A stretch of DNA of 48,785 nt, taken from the NCBI GenBank assembly GCA_964545475.1, contig CAZJGG010000019.1, positions 1-48,785 on the forward strand, in the 5' to 3' direction. A program made the position numbers and the translations under genes. A model generated the notes under the pieces. That model saw only the letters and a program-made list of their open reading frames with translations, was not told the DNA's origin and made no database searches. This DNA is from CAZJGG01 sp964545475. GTDB lineage: Bacteria > Bacillota > Clostridia > Lachnospirales > JAISER01. This document shows, in pieces, positions 16,701 to 24,377 of the stretch (the stretch's first letter is position 1; each line of letters begins with the position of its first letter).

Positions 16701-17344
16701 AATCAGAAGAGAATAGGCTTAAACAGAATATATTTGAAATGGGTGAAATAAACGTTGGGGCAATTGAAGAATATAAGGCTGTCAGAAGCAGACATGACGA
16801 AATGAGCCTTCAACGTGATGATATATTGGAAGCGGAAGAAAAGCTAAATAAGTTAATTGATGAGCTTACACAACTTATGGAAACCCAGTTTAAACAGCAA
16901 TTTGAGCTTATTTCCGCTAATTTTTCCAAAGTGTTTAAAGAAATGTTTGCCGGAGGAAAAGCTTATTTAAAGCTGGCAGATGAAGCTAACGTTTTAGAAT
17001 CCGGCATAGATATTGTGGCGCAGCCACCGGGGAAAAACTTGCAAAGCATGTCGCTACTTTCCGGCGGAGAGCGGGCTCTTACAGCCATTGCCCTTTTGTT
17101 TGGTATACTTCTTTTAAAGCCGTCACCGTTTTGTATTTTTGATGAAGTTGAAGCGGCGCTGGACGATGCCAATGTTGTTCGGTTTAATAATTTCTTAAAA
17201 AACTTTGCAAATGAAACACAATTTATTATAATAACACATAGAAAACAAACAATGGAAGCCGCAGACGTGCTTTACGGCGTTACAATGCAAGAGCAGGGGG
17301 TTTCCAAGCTTGTATCCGTAAGTTTTGTTGACCAAGCGGTATAA
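13775..17344 (+). CDS. smc: Chromosome segregation ATPase SMC
   Basis: SMC forms the bacterial condensin with ScpA/ScpB and compacts and resolves newly replicated chromosomes. All parts are present in 1189 residues. These are the N-terminal ATPase half with Walker A GPNGSGKSNLSDAVKWVLGE near 32, a coiled coil (about 170-500), a hinge (about 515-635, with GGAVQNVITKTENDAKFAI), a second coiled coil (about 680-1020), the signature LLSGGERALTAIALLFGIL near 1090, and Walker B PFCIFDEVEAALDD. The ATG follows GAGGTG. The usual rnc neighbour is absent upstream, but ftsY follows by 12 bases, as is typical. Confidence 0.97.
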   Translation: MHLKRLELQGFKSFCEKIRLDFNMGITSIVGPNGSGKSNLSDAVKWVLGEQSAKSLRGAKMEDVIFAGTQNRRPMGFAEVSIIIDNSDRKMPIDYSEIKITRKVFRSGESEYQLNGVGCRLKDIYELLMDTGIGREGYSLIGQGRIEEILSSRSEDRRYLFEEAAGIVKFKNRKIETQTRLEREKQNLVRVNDIINVLAEQIEPLKEQAEKAVMYLEKKERLKVVQVNLFLMETANIEQELSDIGNNLENVIIEIERETNRQNELKGQIDGLKLVLLETDTLIKSKSNELTELRVSTEKRENDIKITNEQINNCKSDIKRIEEDILKLEELINIHKEDKEDRRQKLEGLNNELGQKREALVSLEEIFNELNKHMSGGEAQIDKYNAEIIEKVQKVTEAKSERERLKHSYEALEEQKENLIENNSAVEAEIKQCLEIKESAGQKLETLNNLTDKIRKEQEVLEGEKTKISAEIDKAEKRRGEVNRAYHDLVSRHKMLTELEASYEGYYKSVKAILTKSKQEPERFSGICGAVSECAETDKQYETAINIAFGGAVQNVITKTENDAKFAIEYLKKEKWGRVTFLPVTSMKRNGLGSVKQDVLSEKGVIGIAQELIRYDEVYEPVFANLLGKVIIVDNLQNGIDLSKKYNKAYKIVTLDGELLSAGGAITGGSINKEASAVFGRSREIHELKDQISEYEKEVKTHEDLCAKLSEQLKIIINKLQQGNILLHEKALERVSLNESLTRETSRLTTLNNQKKKNDLDDGNIMENLVLTNKRIREWEKLHIQLEKDVEALKESLKQQQNSMSAGKANRDEHINRLTDLKVEIGASEQTALSSEADIKRLDKEISDAYTKIESLKDEISLKGDQIEEKLQNIKEIEINIQQLNDEQAELLVAITQLEEDKKSNSEKLEHLMQAEEDCKNTLYTLQSEKTRLELKNEQAENARRKSYDDMWDEYRLTMQGAISYKQDGFSRENLKSEENRLKQNIFEMGEINVGAIEEYKAVRSRHDEMSLQRDDILEAEEKLNKLIDELTQLMETQFKQQFELISANFSKVFKEMFAGGKAYLKLADEANVLESGIDIVAQPPGKNLQSMSLLSGGERALTAIALLFGILLLKPSPFCIFDEVEAALDDANVVRFNNFLKNFANETQFIIITHRKQTMEAADVLYGVTMQEQGVSKLVSVSFVDQAV

Positions 17345-17356
17345 AGGAGAAAAAAT

Positions 17357-18262
17357 ATGTTTGACTTTTTAAAATCTAAATTAACAAAAACCAAAGAAAA
17401 TATTTTATCAGGGGTTGAAAATGTTTTAAAAAGCTTTGCTAAAATTGACGAGGAACTCTTTGAAGAGCTTGAAGAAGCCCTTATTCTTGCAGACATTGGG
17501 GCGCAAACCGCCATGGATATTATTGAAAATGTTAAAGATAGGGTTAGAAAAGAGAAAATTTCCGACGTTGCTAATGTTAAGCAATGCTTAATTGATGAAA
17601 TGGCAGAAATGATTAAAAGCGGTGGGGAAGCTAAGGAAATTAAATTTCCTGCTGTCATTTTGGTAATAGGTGTAAACGGTGTTGGCAAAACAACAACAAT
17701 CGCAAAGCTTGGAAATATGTATAAATCTCAAGGCAAAAAAGTGCTTCTTGCGGCAGGGGACACTTTCCGTGCGGCTGCAATTGAACAACTTGAAATATGG
17801 GGGGAAAGAGCCGGAATTGACGTTATAAAACAACAGGAAAACTCTGACCCCGGCGCAGTGGTTTTTGATGCTGTTAATGCCGCAAAAGCCCGAAAGACGG
17901 ACGTATTAATATGCGATACAGCAGGTAGGCTTCAAAATAAGAAAAATTTAATGGACGAGCTTTCAAAGCTTTACAAAATAATAAATCAAAACTATGAAAA
18001 CGCCCATTTGGAAGTGTATTTGGTTTTAGACGCAACAACAGGGCAAAATGGGCTTTTGCAAGCAAAAGCATTTAAAGAAGCCGCCGACATTACCGGGCTT
18101 ATTTTAACAAAGCTGGACGGTACTGCGAAAGGCGGCGTTGTGGTTGCTATTACAAACGAGCTTAAAGTTCCTGTAAGTTATATAGGCGTAGGGGAAGCAA
18201 TTGATGATTTAAAGCCGTTTAGCCCAGAAGAATTTGCGGCTGCTATTTTTGGCGAACAATAG
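17357..18262 (+). CDS. ftsY: Signal recognition particle receptor FtsY
   Basis: FtsY is the membrane-associated GTPase that docks ribosome-SRP complexes for co-translational membrane insertion. With 301 residues it is the short Gram-positive form, essentially only the NG domain. G1 GVNGVGKTTTIAKLG lies near 107-121, the DTFRAAAIEQLEIW motif near 135-148, G3 CDTAGRLQNKKNLMDEL near 185, and TKLDGTAKGGV near 252. The acidic A domain is missing, as is common in Clostridia. It is co-transcribed with smc. Its last 20 bases overlap the end of the convergent aroQ gene. Confidence 0.96.
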   Translation: MFDFLKSKLTKTKENILSGVENVLKSFAKIDEELFEELEEALILADIGAQTAMDIIENVKDRVRKEKISDVANVKQCLIDEMAEMIKSGGEAKEIKFPAVILVIGVNGVGKTTTIAKLGNMYKSQGKKVLLAAGDTFRAAAIEQLEIWGERAGIDVIKQQENSDPGAVVFDAVNAAKARKTDVLICDTAGRLQNKKNLMDELSKLYKIINQNYENAHLEVYLVLDATTGQNGLLQAKAFKEAADITGLILTKLDGTAKGGVVVAITNELKVPVSYIGVGEAIDDLKPFSPEEFAAAIFGEQ

Positions 18263-18686
18263 TTTTAAAGGCTTCAACAGCAAGCAAATAGCTGTTTATG
18301 CCAAGCCCGGAAACTTGCCCTAAGCAAGCAGGGGCAATTACGGATTTATGCCTAAAATCTTCACGTTGATAAATGTTAGAAAGATGAACTTCAATTGTAG
18401 GAATAGAAATTGATGATATTGCATCACGGATGGCATAGCTGTAATGAGTAAAAGCACCGGGGTTAATAACAATGCCGTAAACGCCGTTTGAATAGCAGTC
18501 CTGTAAAAAGTCCACAATATCGCCTTCGTGGTTGGATTGGAAGCATTCTATTTCAAAACCAAGCTCACTGCCTTTTTCTACAATTTTTTTATTAATGTCG
18601 TAAAGGGTGGTGTTTCCGTAAATATGGGGCTCACGGATACCTGTAAAGTTAATGTTAACACCATGAATTACTCTTATTTTTATCAT
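18243..18686 (-). CDS. aroQ: Type II 3-dehydroquinate dehydratase
   Basis: AroQ converts 3-dehydroquinate to 3-dehydroshikimate in the shikimate pathway and forms a dodecamer in the cytoplasm. The 147 residues are normal. The lid region reads TGIREPHIYGNTTLYDI (near 12-28) with the active-site Arg and Tyr. NPGAFTHYSYAIRDAI (near 75-90), EVHLSNIYQREDFRHKS (near 98-114) with the catalytic His, and GLGINSYLLAVEAF follow. The usual NGPN near the start is HGVN here. RBS AGGAATAGG precedes the ATG. It lies 21 bases after comFB in the same direction and overlaps ftsY tail to tail. Confidence 0.92.
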   Translation of the reverse strand: MIKIRVIHGVNINFTGIREPHIYGNTTLYDINKKIVEKGSELGFEIECFQSNHEGDIVDFLQDCYSNGVYGIVINPGAFTHYSYAIRDAISSISIPTIEVHLSNIYQREDFRHKSVIAPACLGQVSGLGINSYLLAVEAFKTIVRQK

Positions 18687-18707
18687 ATCCTATTCCTCCA
18701 TACATTT

Positions 18708-18986
18708 TTAAACTTCTCTTTCTTCATGTCTGGGCGAGCGAGAAACAATAACCGCAGCCTTTGTTATAGCCGCAATAATATCAACGTCGAACTGCTGTTG
18801 CAATGCGGAAAGCTTAGTATAGAGGTGCCCTTTTTTAGTAACAACGTATTTCGGCGGCAAAGAATTGAGGGTAATTGCCTTTATATCGTATACACATTTT
18901 TCGCATGTGCAGCAGTGTATTTCTTTTAAAATGGACATTATCATATCACTAACGCAAATTTCCATGTAATTCATAATTTCAGGCAT
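18708..18986 (-). CDS. comFB: ComFB family protein
   Basis: A 92-residue ComFB-domain protein. The founding B. subtilis member lies in the comF operon, and other family members bind cyclic di-nucleotides, but its function here is unknown. The family pattern VSDMIMSILKEIHCCTCEKC (near 12-31), with a CTCEKC pair that could bind zinc, then DIKAITLNSLPPKYVV, is clear. ATG 18986 is preceded by AGGAGGAG. It has its own promoter and is followed by aroQ. Confidence 0.85.
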   Translation of the reverse strand: MPEIMNYMEICVSDMIMSILKEIHCCTCEKCVYDIKAITLNSLPPKYVVTKKGHLYTKLSALQQQFDVDIIAAITKAAVIVSRSPRHEEREV

Positions 18987-19041
18987 AAAGCTCCTCCTAA
19001 TTATTTATTTTGAGTTTGGCGAACGAACCCTAATTTGCTTC

Positions 19042-19070
19042 ATTATATTACTAATAATAAAAATGTTCAA
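19042..19070 (-). promoter_or_regulatory. Promoter of comFB-aroQ
   Basis: On the minus strand, TTGAAC (19070-19065) and a perfect TATAAT (19047-19042) are spaced by 17 bp, just beyond the yqeG stop. Confidence 0.6.
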
Positions 19071-19075
19071 GGGTT

Positions 19076-19597
19076 TCATAAATTTTCTCGTTCTTTTTCA
19101 GTCAGAGTTTTAACATATGCCGAAACAACAAGCTTTTCCATTCCTCTTTTTAAACGGACACTGAACTCGTCTCGCACAGATGTTGGTTTAACTAAAATGG
19201 TATAAAGCCCAAGCCGGTTGCCACACCATACATCAGTAAAAATTTGATCACCAATTTGAGCAGTATTTTTTATATCTGAATTTAACAGTTCTAAAGCTCT
19301 TCTTATCCCTTTTAACGTGGGTTTATTTGCCCGGGAAACGTTTGGAAGCTGTAAGCTTATATTAAAAGCCGCCACTCTTTCTTCGCTGTTATTGGACAAA
19401 AGTAATACTTTAAAGCCCATTTTCAAAAGCTTGTCTATTAAAGATAGGATTTCATCTGTAGGATGTTCCACGTCAAAAGGCACTAATGTGTTATCGATAT
19501 CAAAAACAAGGGCATTAATACCAATTTTTTGCAAATATACATAGTCAATATCGAAAACGGATTTTACATATTTTTTAGGATAAAACCTTTTAAACAT
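19076..19597 (-). CDS. yqeG: YqeG family HAD IIIA-type phosphatase
   Basis: A 173-residue HAD-superfamily phosphatase of the YqeG type. The nucleophile motif VFDIDNTLVPFD is near 32-43, motif II LLLSNNSEERV near 67, the lysine of motif III is in NKPTLKGIRRAL near 96, and the acidic motif QIGDQIFTDVWCGNRLG lies near 115-131. The natural substrate is unknown; relatives sit near aro genes or ribosome-assembly genes. I place the start at ATG 19597 behind AAGAGGTG, eight bases inside the trmD end, and not at GTG 19603. In most Firmicutes rplS follows trmD; here yqeG takes that place. Confidence 0.88.
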   Translation of the reverse strand: MFKRFYPKKYVKSVFDIDYVYLQKIGINALVFDIDNTLVPFDVEHPTDEILSLIDKLLKMGFKVLLLSNNSEERVAAFNISLQLPNVSRANKPTLKGIRRALELLNSDIKNTAQIGDQIFTDVWCGNRLGLYTILVKPTSVRDEFSVRLKRGMEKLVVSAYVKTLTEKERENL

Positions 19598-20282
19598 ATT
19601 CACCTCTTATCAATAAATCCGGTCTTTTTGCTTTGGTTCTTTCAATTGATTTTTCAAGCCGCCATTTTTCAATGTTTGCGTGATGGCCTGAAAGCAAAAC
19701 TTCCGGCACGCCTTTACCCAAAAATTCAGCAGGTCTTGTATATTGTGGGTATTCTAAAAGCCCGTTTGAAAAGCTTTCGTCCATGTGAGAAGTTTCGTCC
19801 CCTAAAACTCCTTTAACAAGCCTTGAAACGCTGTCTACTAAAACACAGGCGCAAAGCTCTCCTCCTGTTAAAACATAATCTCCAATGGAGATTTCTTCGT
19901 CAACAATTTCTTCTATTACACGCTCGTCTATGCCTTCGTAATGACCGCATAGAAGTATTAAATTGTCAAGTGTGGAAAGCTCCTGTGCTTTTTTCTGGGA
20001 AAAAGGCGCTCCTTGGGGCGTTAAATAAACAACTTTAACGTCTCCATCTATTTTACTTTTCACATGTTTAAAAGCACTATAAACAGGAACAGGGCTTATA
20101 ACCATGCCTGGTCCTCCTCCATAGGGATAATCGTCTACAGAATTATGCTTATTATCTGCAAAATCTCTAATATCTACGCATTCAATTTTAATAATGCCGG
20201 ATTTTTGCGCCCGTCCTAATACGCTATGGCTTAAGGCATTTTCAATCATTTCAGGAAATAAAGTAAGTATATAAAAATTCAA
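19590..20282 (-). CDS. trmD: tRNA (guanine-N1)-methyltransferase TrmD
   Basis: TrmD is the SPOUT-class enzyme that makes m1G37 next to the anticodon, preventing +1 frameshifting. It has the YGGGPGMVISPVPVYSAF motif near 55, the deep-trefoil-knot SAM site LLCGHYEGIDERV near 112 and SIGDYVLTGGE near 131-141, and the C-terminal LSGHHANIEKWR near 202. The 230 residues are normal. The start is TTG at 20282, sharing TTGA with the rimM stop, so translation is coupled. It belongs to the ffh-rpsP-khpA-rimM-trmD operon. Confidence 0.95.
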   Translation of the reverse strand: MNFYILTLFPEMIENALSHSVLGRAQKSGIIKIECVDIRDFADNKHNSVDDYPYGGGPGMVISPVPVYSAFKHVKSKIDGDVKVVYLTPQGAPFSQKKAQELSTLDNLILLCGHYEGIDERVIEEIVDEEISIGDYVLTGGELCACVLVDSVSRLVKGVLGDETSHMDESFSNGLLEYPQYTRPAEFLGKGVPEVLLSGHHANIEKWRLEKSIERTKAKRPDLLIRGEYV

Positions 20283-20782
20283 CTTCTCAAACCTTCCAAT
20301 AATTTTACAATAATTTTCTTTTCGCTAGCATTTATAGATAAAATACATTGCTTAATGGCTGGTATTAATAATGTTTTGCCGTCATCATCTGTTACGGAAT
20401 AAACATCGTTTGCCCCGGTTTGCAAAATGTCTGTTAAAATTCCTAACTTTTCACCGTCTTCAGTAAACACTTGGCAATCGTACAAATCCCTCATGTAAAA
20501 CTCGTCTTCTTCAAGAGGAAGCGCCAGCTCTTCGGGTATTGTAATATACGAATTTTTAAGCCTCTCGGCTTCGTTCATATTATCAATGCCTTTAAGCTTT
20601 AGTATAACAAGCTGTTTGTGAAAACGCACCCCGGTTATTTCATATTCTGTAACGGAATTGCCTTGTATTACATTTATTTTTTTTAATAGCTCAAAACGTT
20701 CAGGTGCGTAAGTTAAAGGAAAAACTTTAACATGCCCTTGTACGCCGTGAGTGTTAATAATTTGACCAATTTTAAAATCCAA
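20279..20782 (-). CDS. rimM: 16S rRNA processing protein RimM
   Basis: RimM is a 30S head assembly factor that binds S19. The 167-residue protein has the N-terminal beta barrel (FKIGQIINTHGVQGHVKVFP, residues 3-22) and a C-terminal PRC-barrel (about 95-165, FYMRDLYDCQVFTEDGEKLG). The start is a TTG at 20782 with GAGGTG six bases upstream. A 117-bp repeat element and about 70 further bases separate it from khpA. A short GC stem with a T-run between the two might weaken readthrough. Confidence 0.93.
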   Translation of the reverse strand: MDFKIGQIINTHGVQGHVKVFPLTYAPERFELLKKINVIQGNSVTEYEITGVRFHKQLVILKLKGIDNMNEAERLKNSYITIPEELALPLEEDEFYMRDLYDCQVFTEDGEKLGILTDILQTGANDVYSVTDDDGKTLLIPAIKQCILSINASEKKIIVKLLEGLRS

Positions 20783-20854
20783 ATACTACACCTCAATATG
20801 AAAATCATTTCCAGAAAATAAGAAAAAGCGCAGCAACGCCACGCTAATATCTTA

Positions 20855-20971
20855 GAGCCCGTCTAAAATCTCCAATCCAACATCTTTTCGGCAATTTCCA
20901 TTTTGTACGGATCAGCCGTAAACGGAAAATGTCCTCGTAAATCTACTGAAAGTGAAATCTAAGACAGGTTC
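20855..20971. mobile_element. 117-bp MITE-like element at the khpA stop codon
   Basis: The left end GAGCCCGTCTAAAATCTC and the right end (complement GAACCTGTCTTAGATTTC) form an imperfect inverted repeat. TTA flanks it at 20852-20854 and 20972-20974, and the latter is the complement of the khpA TAA stop. The ends are intermediate between families A and B. It was inserted inside the ffh-trmD operon. Confidence 0.75.
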
Positions 20972-21199
20972 TTATACTATTTCAACAAGCACCCGCTTAT
21001 CGCAATGAATAGCGGCGGCTTTCATAACATTGCGGATTGCCTTAGCAATACGCCCTTGTTTTCCAATAACTTTGCCCATATCCTCCGGCGCAACTCTAAG
21101 TTCAAGTGTAACGTTGTCGCCATCGTTTTTTTCTGTAACATTAACCTCTTCGGGCTTTTCAACCAAGTTTTTTGCAATTAATTCAAGCAATTCCTTCAT
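20972..21199 (-). CDS. khpA: KH-domain RNA-binding protein KhpA
   Basis: KhpA is a 75-residue single-KH protein that works with KhpB/Jag in RNA binding and cell-shape or division control in Gram-positive bacteria. The GxxG loop reads IGKQGRIAKAIR near 44-55, preceded by ELRVAPEDMGKV. ATG 21199 has AGGAG upstream. It lies between rpsP and rimM, the usual place. A MITE-like element begins immediately after its TAA stop, which is itself one of the two target copies. Confidence 0.93.
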   Translation of the reverse strand: MKELLELIAKNLVEKPEEVNVTEKNDGDNVTLELRVAPEDMGKVIGKQGRIAKAIRNVMKAAAIHCDKRVLVEIV

Positions 21200-21232
21200 A
21201 GGTAACTCCTCCTTGTAAGAAACACTTATAGA

Positions 21233-21472
21233 TTACATTGCGCCGGCTTTTTTTAATAAAACTCTAACTCTATCAGTTGGTTGAGCGCCGGTTTTAAGCC
21301 ATTTAGCTGCACTTTCAACATCAACTTTCAAGTCTGCAGGCTCTCTAGTAGGGTCATAATAACCGATTTGGTCAATTGCTTTGCCATCTCTTGCAACTCT
21401 TGAGTCTGCCACAACTATTCTATAAAATGGACTTTTCTTTGAACCCATTCTTTTTAATCTGATTTTTACCAA
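21233..21472 (-). CDS. rpsP: 30S ribosomal protein S16
   Basis: S16 is an essential 30S assembly protein. The 79-residue product reads (M)VKIRLKRMGSKKSPFYRI, then ADSRVARDGKAIDQIGYYDP, and ends KPTDRVRVLLKKAGAM-like (QPTDRVRVLLKKAGAM). I place the start at TTG 21472, seven bases after GGAGGT. An ORF reaching further upstream would place that ribosome binding site inside the coding region. It follows ffh by 41 bases. Confidence 0.95.
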   Translation of the reverse strand: MVKIRLKRMGSKKSPFYRIVVADSRVARDGKAIDQIGYYDPTREPADLKVDVESAAKWLKTGAQPTDRVRVLLKKAGAM

Positions 21473-21513
21473 TTGTTTCACCTCCACATGTATAATCATA
21501 CTGATTACTGCAT

Positions 21514-22851
21514 CTATTTGAAAAAAGGAAGATTCATTTTCCCTCTTTTGCCGGATGTCATTCCAGAAAACTGCTTCATCATTTTTTTCATTTCTTCAAA
21601 CTGTTTTAACAAACGGTTAATTTCTTGTATTGTGCGGCCGCTTCCCGAAGCGATTCTTTTTTTCCGGGAACTGTTTAAAACGTCCGGGTTGTTTCTTTCG
21701 TGTGGCGTCATGGATAAGATTATGGCTTCAACGTGTTTCATTGCATCATCGTCGATTTCTGCATCTCCTAAAGCCGCTTGATTAAGCCCCGGAATCATAG
21801 ACATAATGTTTTTTAAGGGCCCCATTTTTTTAATTTGCTGCATTTGGTTAAGAAAATCCTGCAAATCAAAATCATTAGTGCGCATTTTCTTTTCAAGAGC
21901 TAACGCTTCTTTTTCATCAAATGCAGTTTGGGCCTTTTCTATAAGAGATAAAACATCTCCCATGCCAAGAATTCTGGAGGCCATTCTGTCGGGGTAAAAC
22001 TGTTCGAGATCTGAAAGCTTTTCACCCATGCCCACATATTTTATAGGCTTGCCTGTAACATAGCGGACGGATAATGCTGCGCCACCTCTTGTGTCGCCGT
22101 CAAGTTTTGTAATTATTATGCCGTCAAGCCCTAACTGCTTGTCAAAGCTTTCCGCAACGTTAACGGCATCTTGCCCGGTCATAGCATCTACAACCAGTAA
22201 AATTTCATTGGGTCTTACTTCGTTTTTAATGTCTGAAAGCTCATCCATTAATTCTTCGTTAATGTGCAAACGTCCGGCGGTATCAATAATAACAACGTCT
22301 AGGCTTGAACCTTTTGCGTGTTCTAATGCGACTTTTGCAATTTTTACTGGGTCTTTTTCGCCATCAATTTTAAAAACCGGGATGTGAAATTTAGAACCCA
22401 CAACTTCAAGCTGCTTAACTGCGGCGGGCCGGTAAACGTCGCAAGCCACAAGCAACGGCTTTTTGCCTTGCCCTTTAAGTTGCCCTGCAAGCTTTCCGCA
22501 AGTTGTTGTTTTACCTGCGCCTTGAAGACCAACTGCCATAAAAATAGTCGGTGGGCGAGGGCTAAACGTTAGCTTTGATTGGGTTTGACCCATTAAAGCA
22601 ATTAACTCGTCGTTAACAATTTTAATAACTTGCTGACCGGGGTTTAACCCCTCTAAAACATCTGTGCCTATAGCTTTTTCTGTTATTTGCGAAATAAAGC
22701 TTTTAACAACTTTATAATGAACGTCCGCTTCAAGCATAGCAAGTTTAACTTCCCGCAAGGCATCCTTAACGTCTTTTTCCGTTAAGCGCCCTTTGCTTTT
22801 AAGCTGCTTAAAAACTTCCTGCAATTTATTTGTTAGATTTTCAAAAGCCAT
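21514..22851 (-). CDS. ffh: Signal recognition particle protein Ffh
   Basis: Ffh binds 4.5S RNA and signal sequences and pairs with FtsY. The N domain (about 1-90) is followed by the G domain with G1 GLQGAGKTTTCGKLA near 107, DVYRPAAVKQLEVVG near 137, DTAGRLHINEELMDEL near 187 and TKLDGDTRGGAALSV near 245. The methionine-rich M domain (about 300-445) includes QQIKKMGPLKNIMSMIPG and a Met/Lys-rich tail (MKKMMKQFSGM). At 445 residues it is full length. RBS GAGAGGTG precedes it. No ylxM is seen before it. It is the first gene of the operon. Confidence 0.97.
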   Translation of the reverse strand: MAFENLTNKLQEVFKQLKSKGRLTEKDVKDALREVKLAMLEADVHYKVVKSFISQITEKAIGTDVLEGLNPGQQVIKIVNDELIALMGQTQSKLTFSPRPPTIFMAVGLQGAGKTTTCGKLAGQLKGQGKKPLLVACDVYRPAAVKQLEVVGSKFHIPVFKIDGEKDPVKIAKVALEHAKGSSLDVVIIDTAGRLHINEELMDELSDIKNEVRPNEILLVVDAMTGQDAVNVAESFDKQLGLDGIIITKLDGDTRGGAALSVRYVTGKPIKYVGMGEKLSDLEQFYPDRMASRILGMGDVLSLIEKAQTAFDEKEALALEKKMRTNDFDLQDFLNQMQQIKKMGPLKNIMSMIPGLNQAALGDAEIDDDAMKHVEAIILSMTPHERNNPDVLNSSRKKRIASGSGRTIQEINRLLKQFEEMKKMMKQFSGMTSGKRGKMNLPFFK

Positions 22852-22871
22852 ATAAACGCACCTCTCGAAGA

Positions 22872-22900
22872 ATTATAAATCAAAAAAAATGCATTGTCAA
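22872..22900 (-). promoter_or_regulatory. Promoter of the ffh operon
   Basis: On the minus strand, a perfect TTGACA (22900-22895) and a perfect TATAAT (22877-22872) are 17 bp apart, giving a leader of only about 15 nt before ffh. Confidence 0.8.
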
Positions 22901-22907
22901 TTGATTT

Positions 22908-22935
22908 TTGATTTTATTATTGGTATCATTATAAT
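22908..22935 (+). promoter_or_regulatory. Promoter of the HD hydrolase gene
   Basis: TTGATT (22908-22913) and TATAAT (22930-22935) with a 16-bp spacer, divergent from the ffh promoter. Confidence 0.55.
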
Positions 22936-22949
22936 TATGAGGTGATTTA

Positions 22950-24365
22950 GTGGATTTAAAATTTGAGGATTTTATTTTAGACAACATACACGGCTATATA
23001 GCGTTAACAGAAATAGAATGTAAAATTGAAACCTTGCCGATTTTTAGAAGACTTAGAGGGATTAAACAGCTTGGGTTAACAAACTGGATTTTCCCAGGAG
23101 CAGAGCATACTCGGTATTCTCATAGTTTAGGGGTTATGCATATAGCGGATAAAATGGCGCAAAAGCTGGATTTTACATTAAAAGAGCGGCAATTTATCAG
23201 AGTTTGCGGTATGCTTCACGATATCGGGCATTATCCGTTGTCTCATGTTGGTGAGAGGGCATATAGATGGCATTACAGCAAAGATTCAAAAAATTATCAC
23301 AACCCATTATACTATGCAGATGAATTATCAAAGCCGGACGAAGCCCACGAATCTATTATAACCGATGTATTAATCAAAAAAAGCGAAAATCCATTTCACC
23401 ATGAATTAATAAGCGAAGCGGCAATAAGAGCAAGCAGCGGTTTAAAAGAGCTTTTTTCAAAATATGATATAGACATAGACGACGTTTGTGCAATAATCAC
23501 AGGAAATATAACAAAAACAGAGCATATAAAATTTGTGCAGATTTTACATTCGGAGCTTGATGCCGATAGAATTGACTATTTATTAAGAGATACGTTTTCA
23601 TCCGGCACGGCATATGGAGCTTTTGAAATAAATTCCCTTATAAAAAGCCTTGAAATGGCGAGGCATAAGTATTTCGACGTTGATATTATGGGGGTTAATT
23701 TTAAAGGGATTTTATCCGCCGACCAGTTTCTAATAAACAGGTATTTTGCTTATAAACAAGTGTTTCTCCATAAAAACGTTATTATTACAAGCTTAATGAG
23801 CGAAATGATAATGTTGGAATTGTTAAATACAGAGGGATTTCCATCGCATGACACACTTATTGATTGGATAAACACCCACGAAAGTAACGACAATTTCTTT
23901 AATTTTACAGACAGCTTTTTTATTGAAGCCATAAAAAGACATCGAGAAAACGAAAATACTTTAATAAATAAAATGATTAACAACATAATCCATTATACAA
24001 TACCAGAGCTTGCACATCCTAAAGAAAAACATAATATAATTATTTCCGGTACAAATAACGAAGAAATTTTAAGCAACATGAAAAATTGCGGAGTACTAGG
24101 CGTTGATTTAAAAGAAAACCAAATAATGAAAATAGACCGAATATTTTTGACAGAACATATAAAATCAGAAAATTTTCGCAGAGTTTATGAGAATTTCAGT
24201 TTGGAGCACTCTCTTGAAACCTATGAGCTTCACCGTTTAGTAAACGGCATATCATATATTGATGACAGCGGAGAAATTTCATTGCTTTTAGATACTCAGT
24301 CATCTTTAATTAAAGATTTATGCAGGCATAAAACACTTTTTTTAAGAACGTATACAATAGAGTAG
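22950..24365 (+). CDS. HD superfamily phosphohydrolase (COG1078 type)
   Basis: This 471-residue protein is related to dNTPases such as YwfO. LPIFRRLRGIKQLGLTNWIF lies near 28-47 and HTRYSHSLGVMHIADKMA (first metal His) near 53-70. The HD motif MLHDIGHYPLSHVGE lies near 89-103, and a later HSELDADRIDYLLRDTF with a metal Asp near 199. Relatives are metal-dependent (d)NTP hydrolases, but the substrate cannot be told. The GTG start at 22950 follows GAGGTGATTT. A PLP decarboxylase gene follows after 12 bases and is probably co-transcribed. Confidence 0.85.
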   Translation: MDLKFEDFILDNIHGYIALTEIECKIETLPIFRRLRGIKQLGLTNWIFPGAEHTRYSHSLGVMHIADKMAQKLDFTLKERQFIRVCGMLHDIGHYPLSHVGERAYRWHYSKDSKNYHNPLYYADELSKPDEAHESIITDVLIKKSENPFHHELISEAAIRASSGLKELFSKYDIDIDDVCAIITGNITKTEHIKFVQILHSELDADRIDYLLRDTFSSGTAYGAFEINSLIKSLEMARHKYFDVDIMGVNFKGILSADQFLINRYFAYKQVFLHKNVIITSLMSEMIMLELLNTEGFPSHDTLIDWINTHESNDNFFNFTDSFFIEAIKRHRENENTLINKMINNIIHYTIPELAHPKEKHNIIISGTNNEEILSNMKNCGVLGVDLKENQIMKIDRIFLTEHIKSENFRRVYENFSLEHSLETYELHRLVNGISYIDDSGEISLLLDTQSSLIKDLCRHKTLFLRTYTIE

Positions 24366-24377
24366 AGGTGTTTACGT

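Noticed and set aside
18243..18262. Truncation of ftsY or aroQ because of their 20-base overlap
   Set aside because: Both proteins reach their normal family ends; a short convergent overlap is unremarkable.
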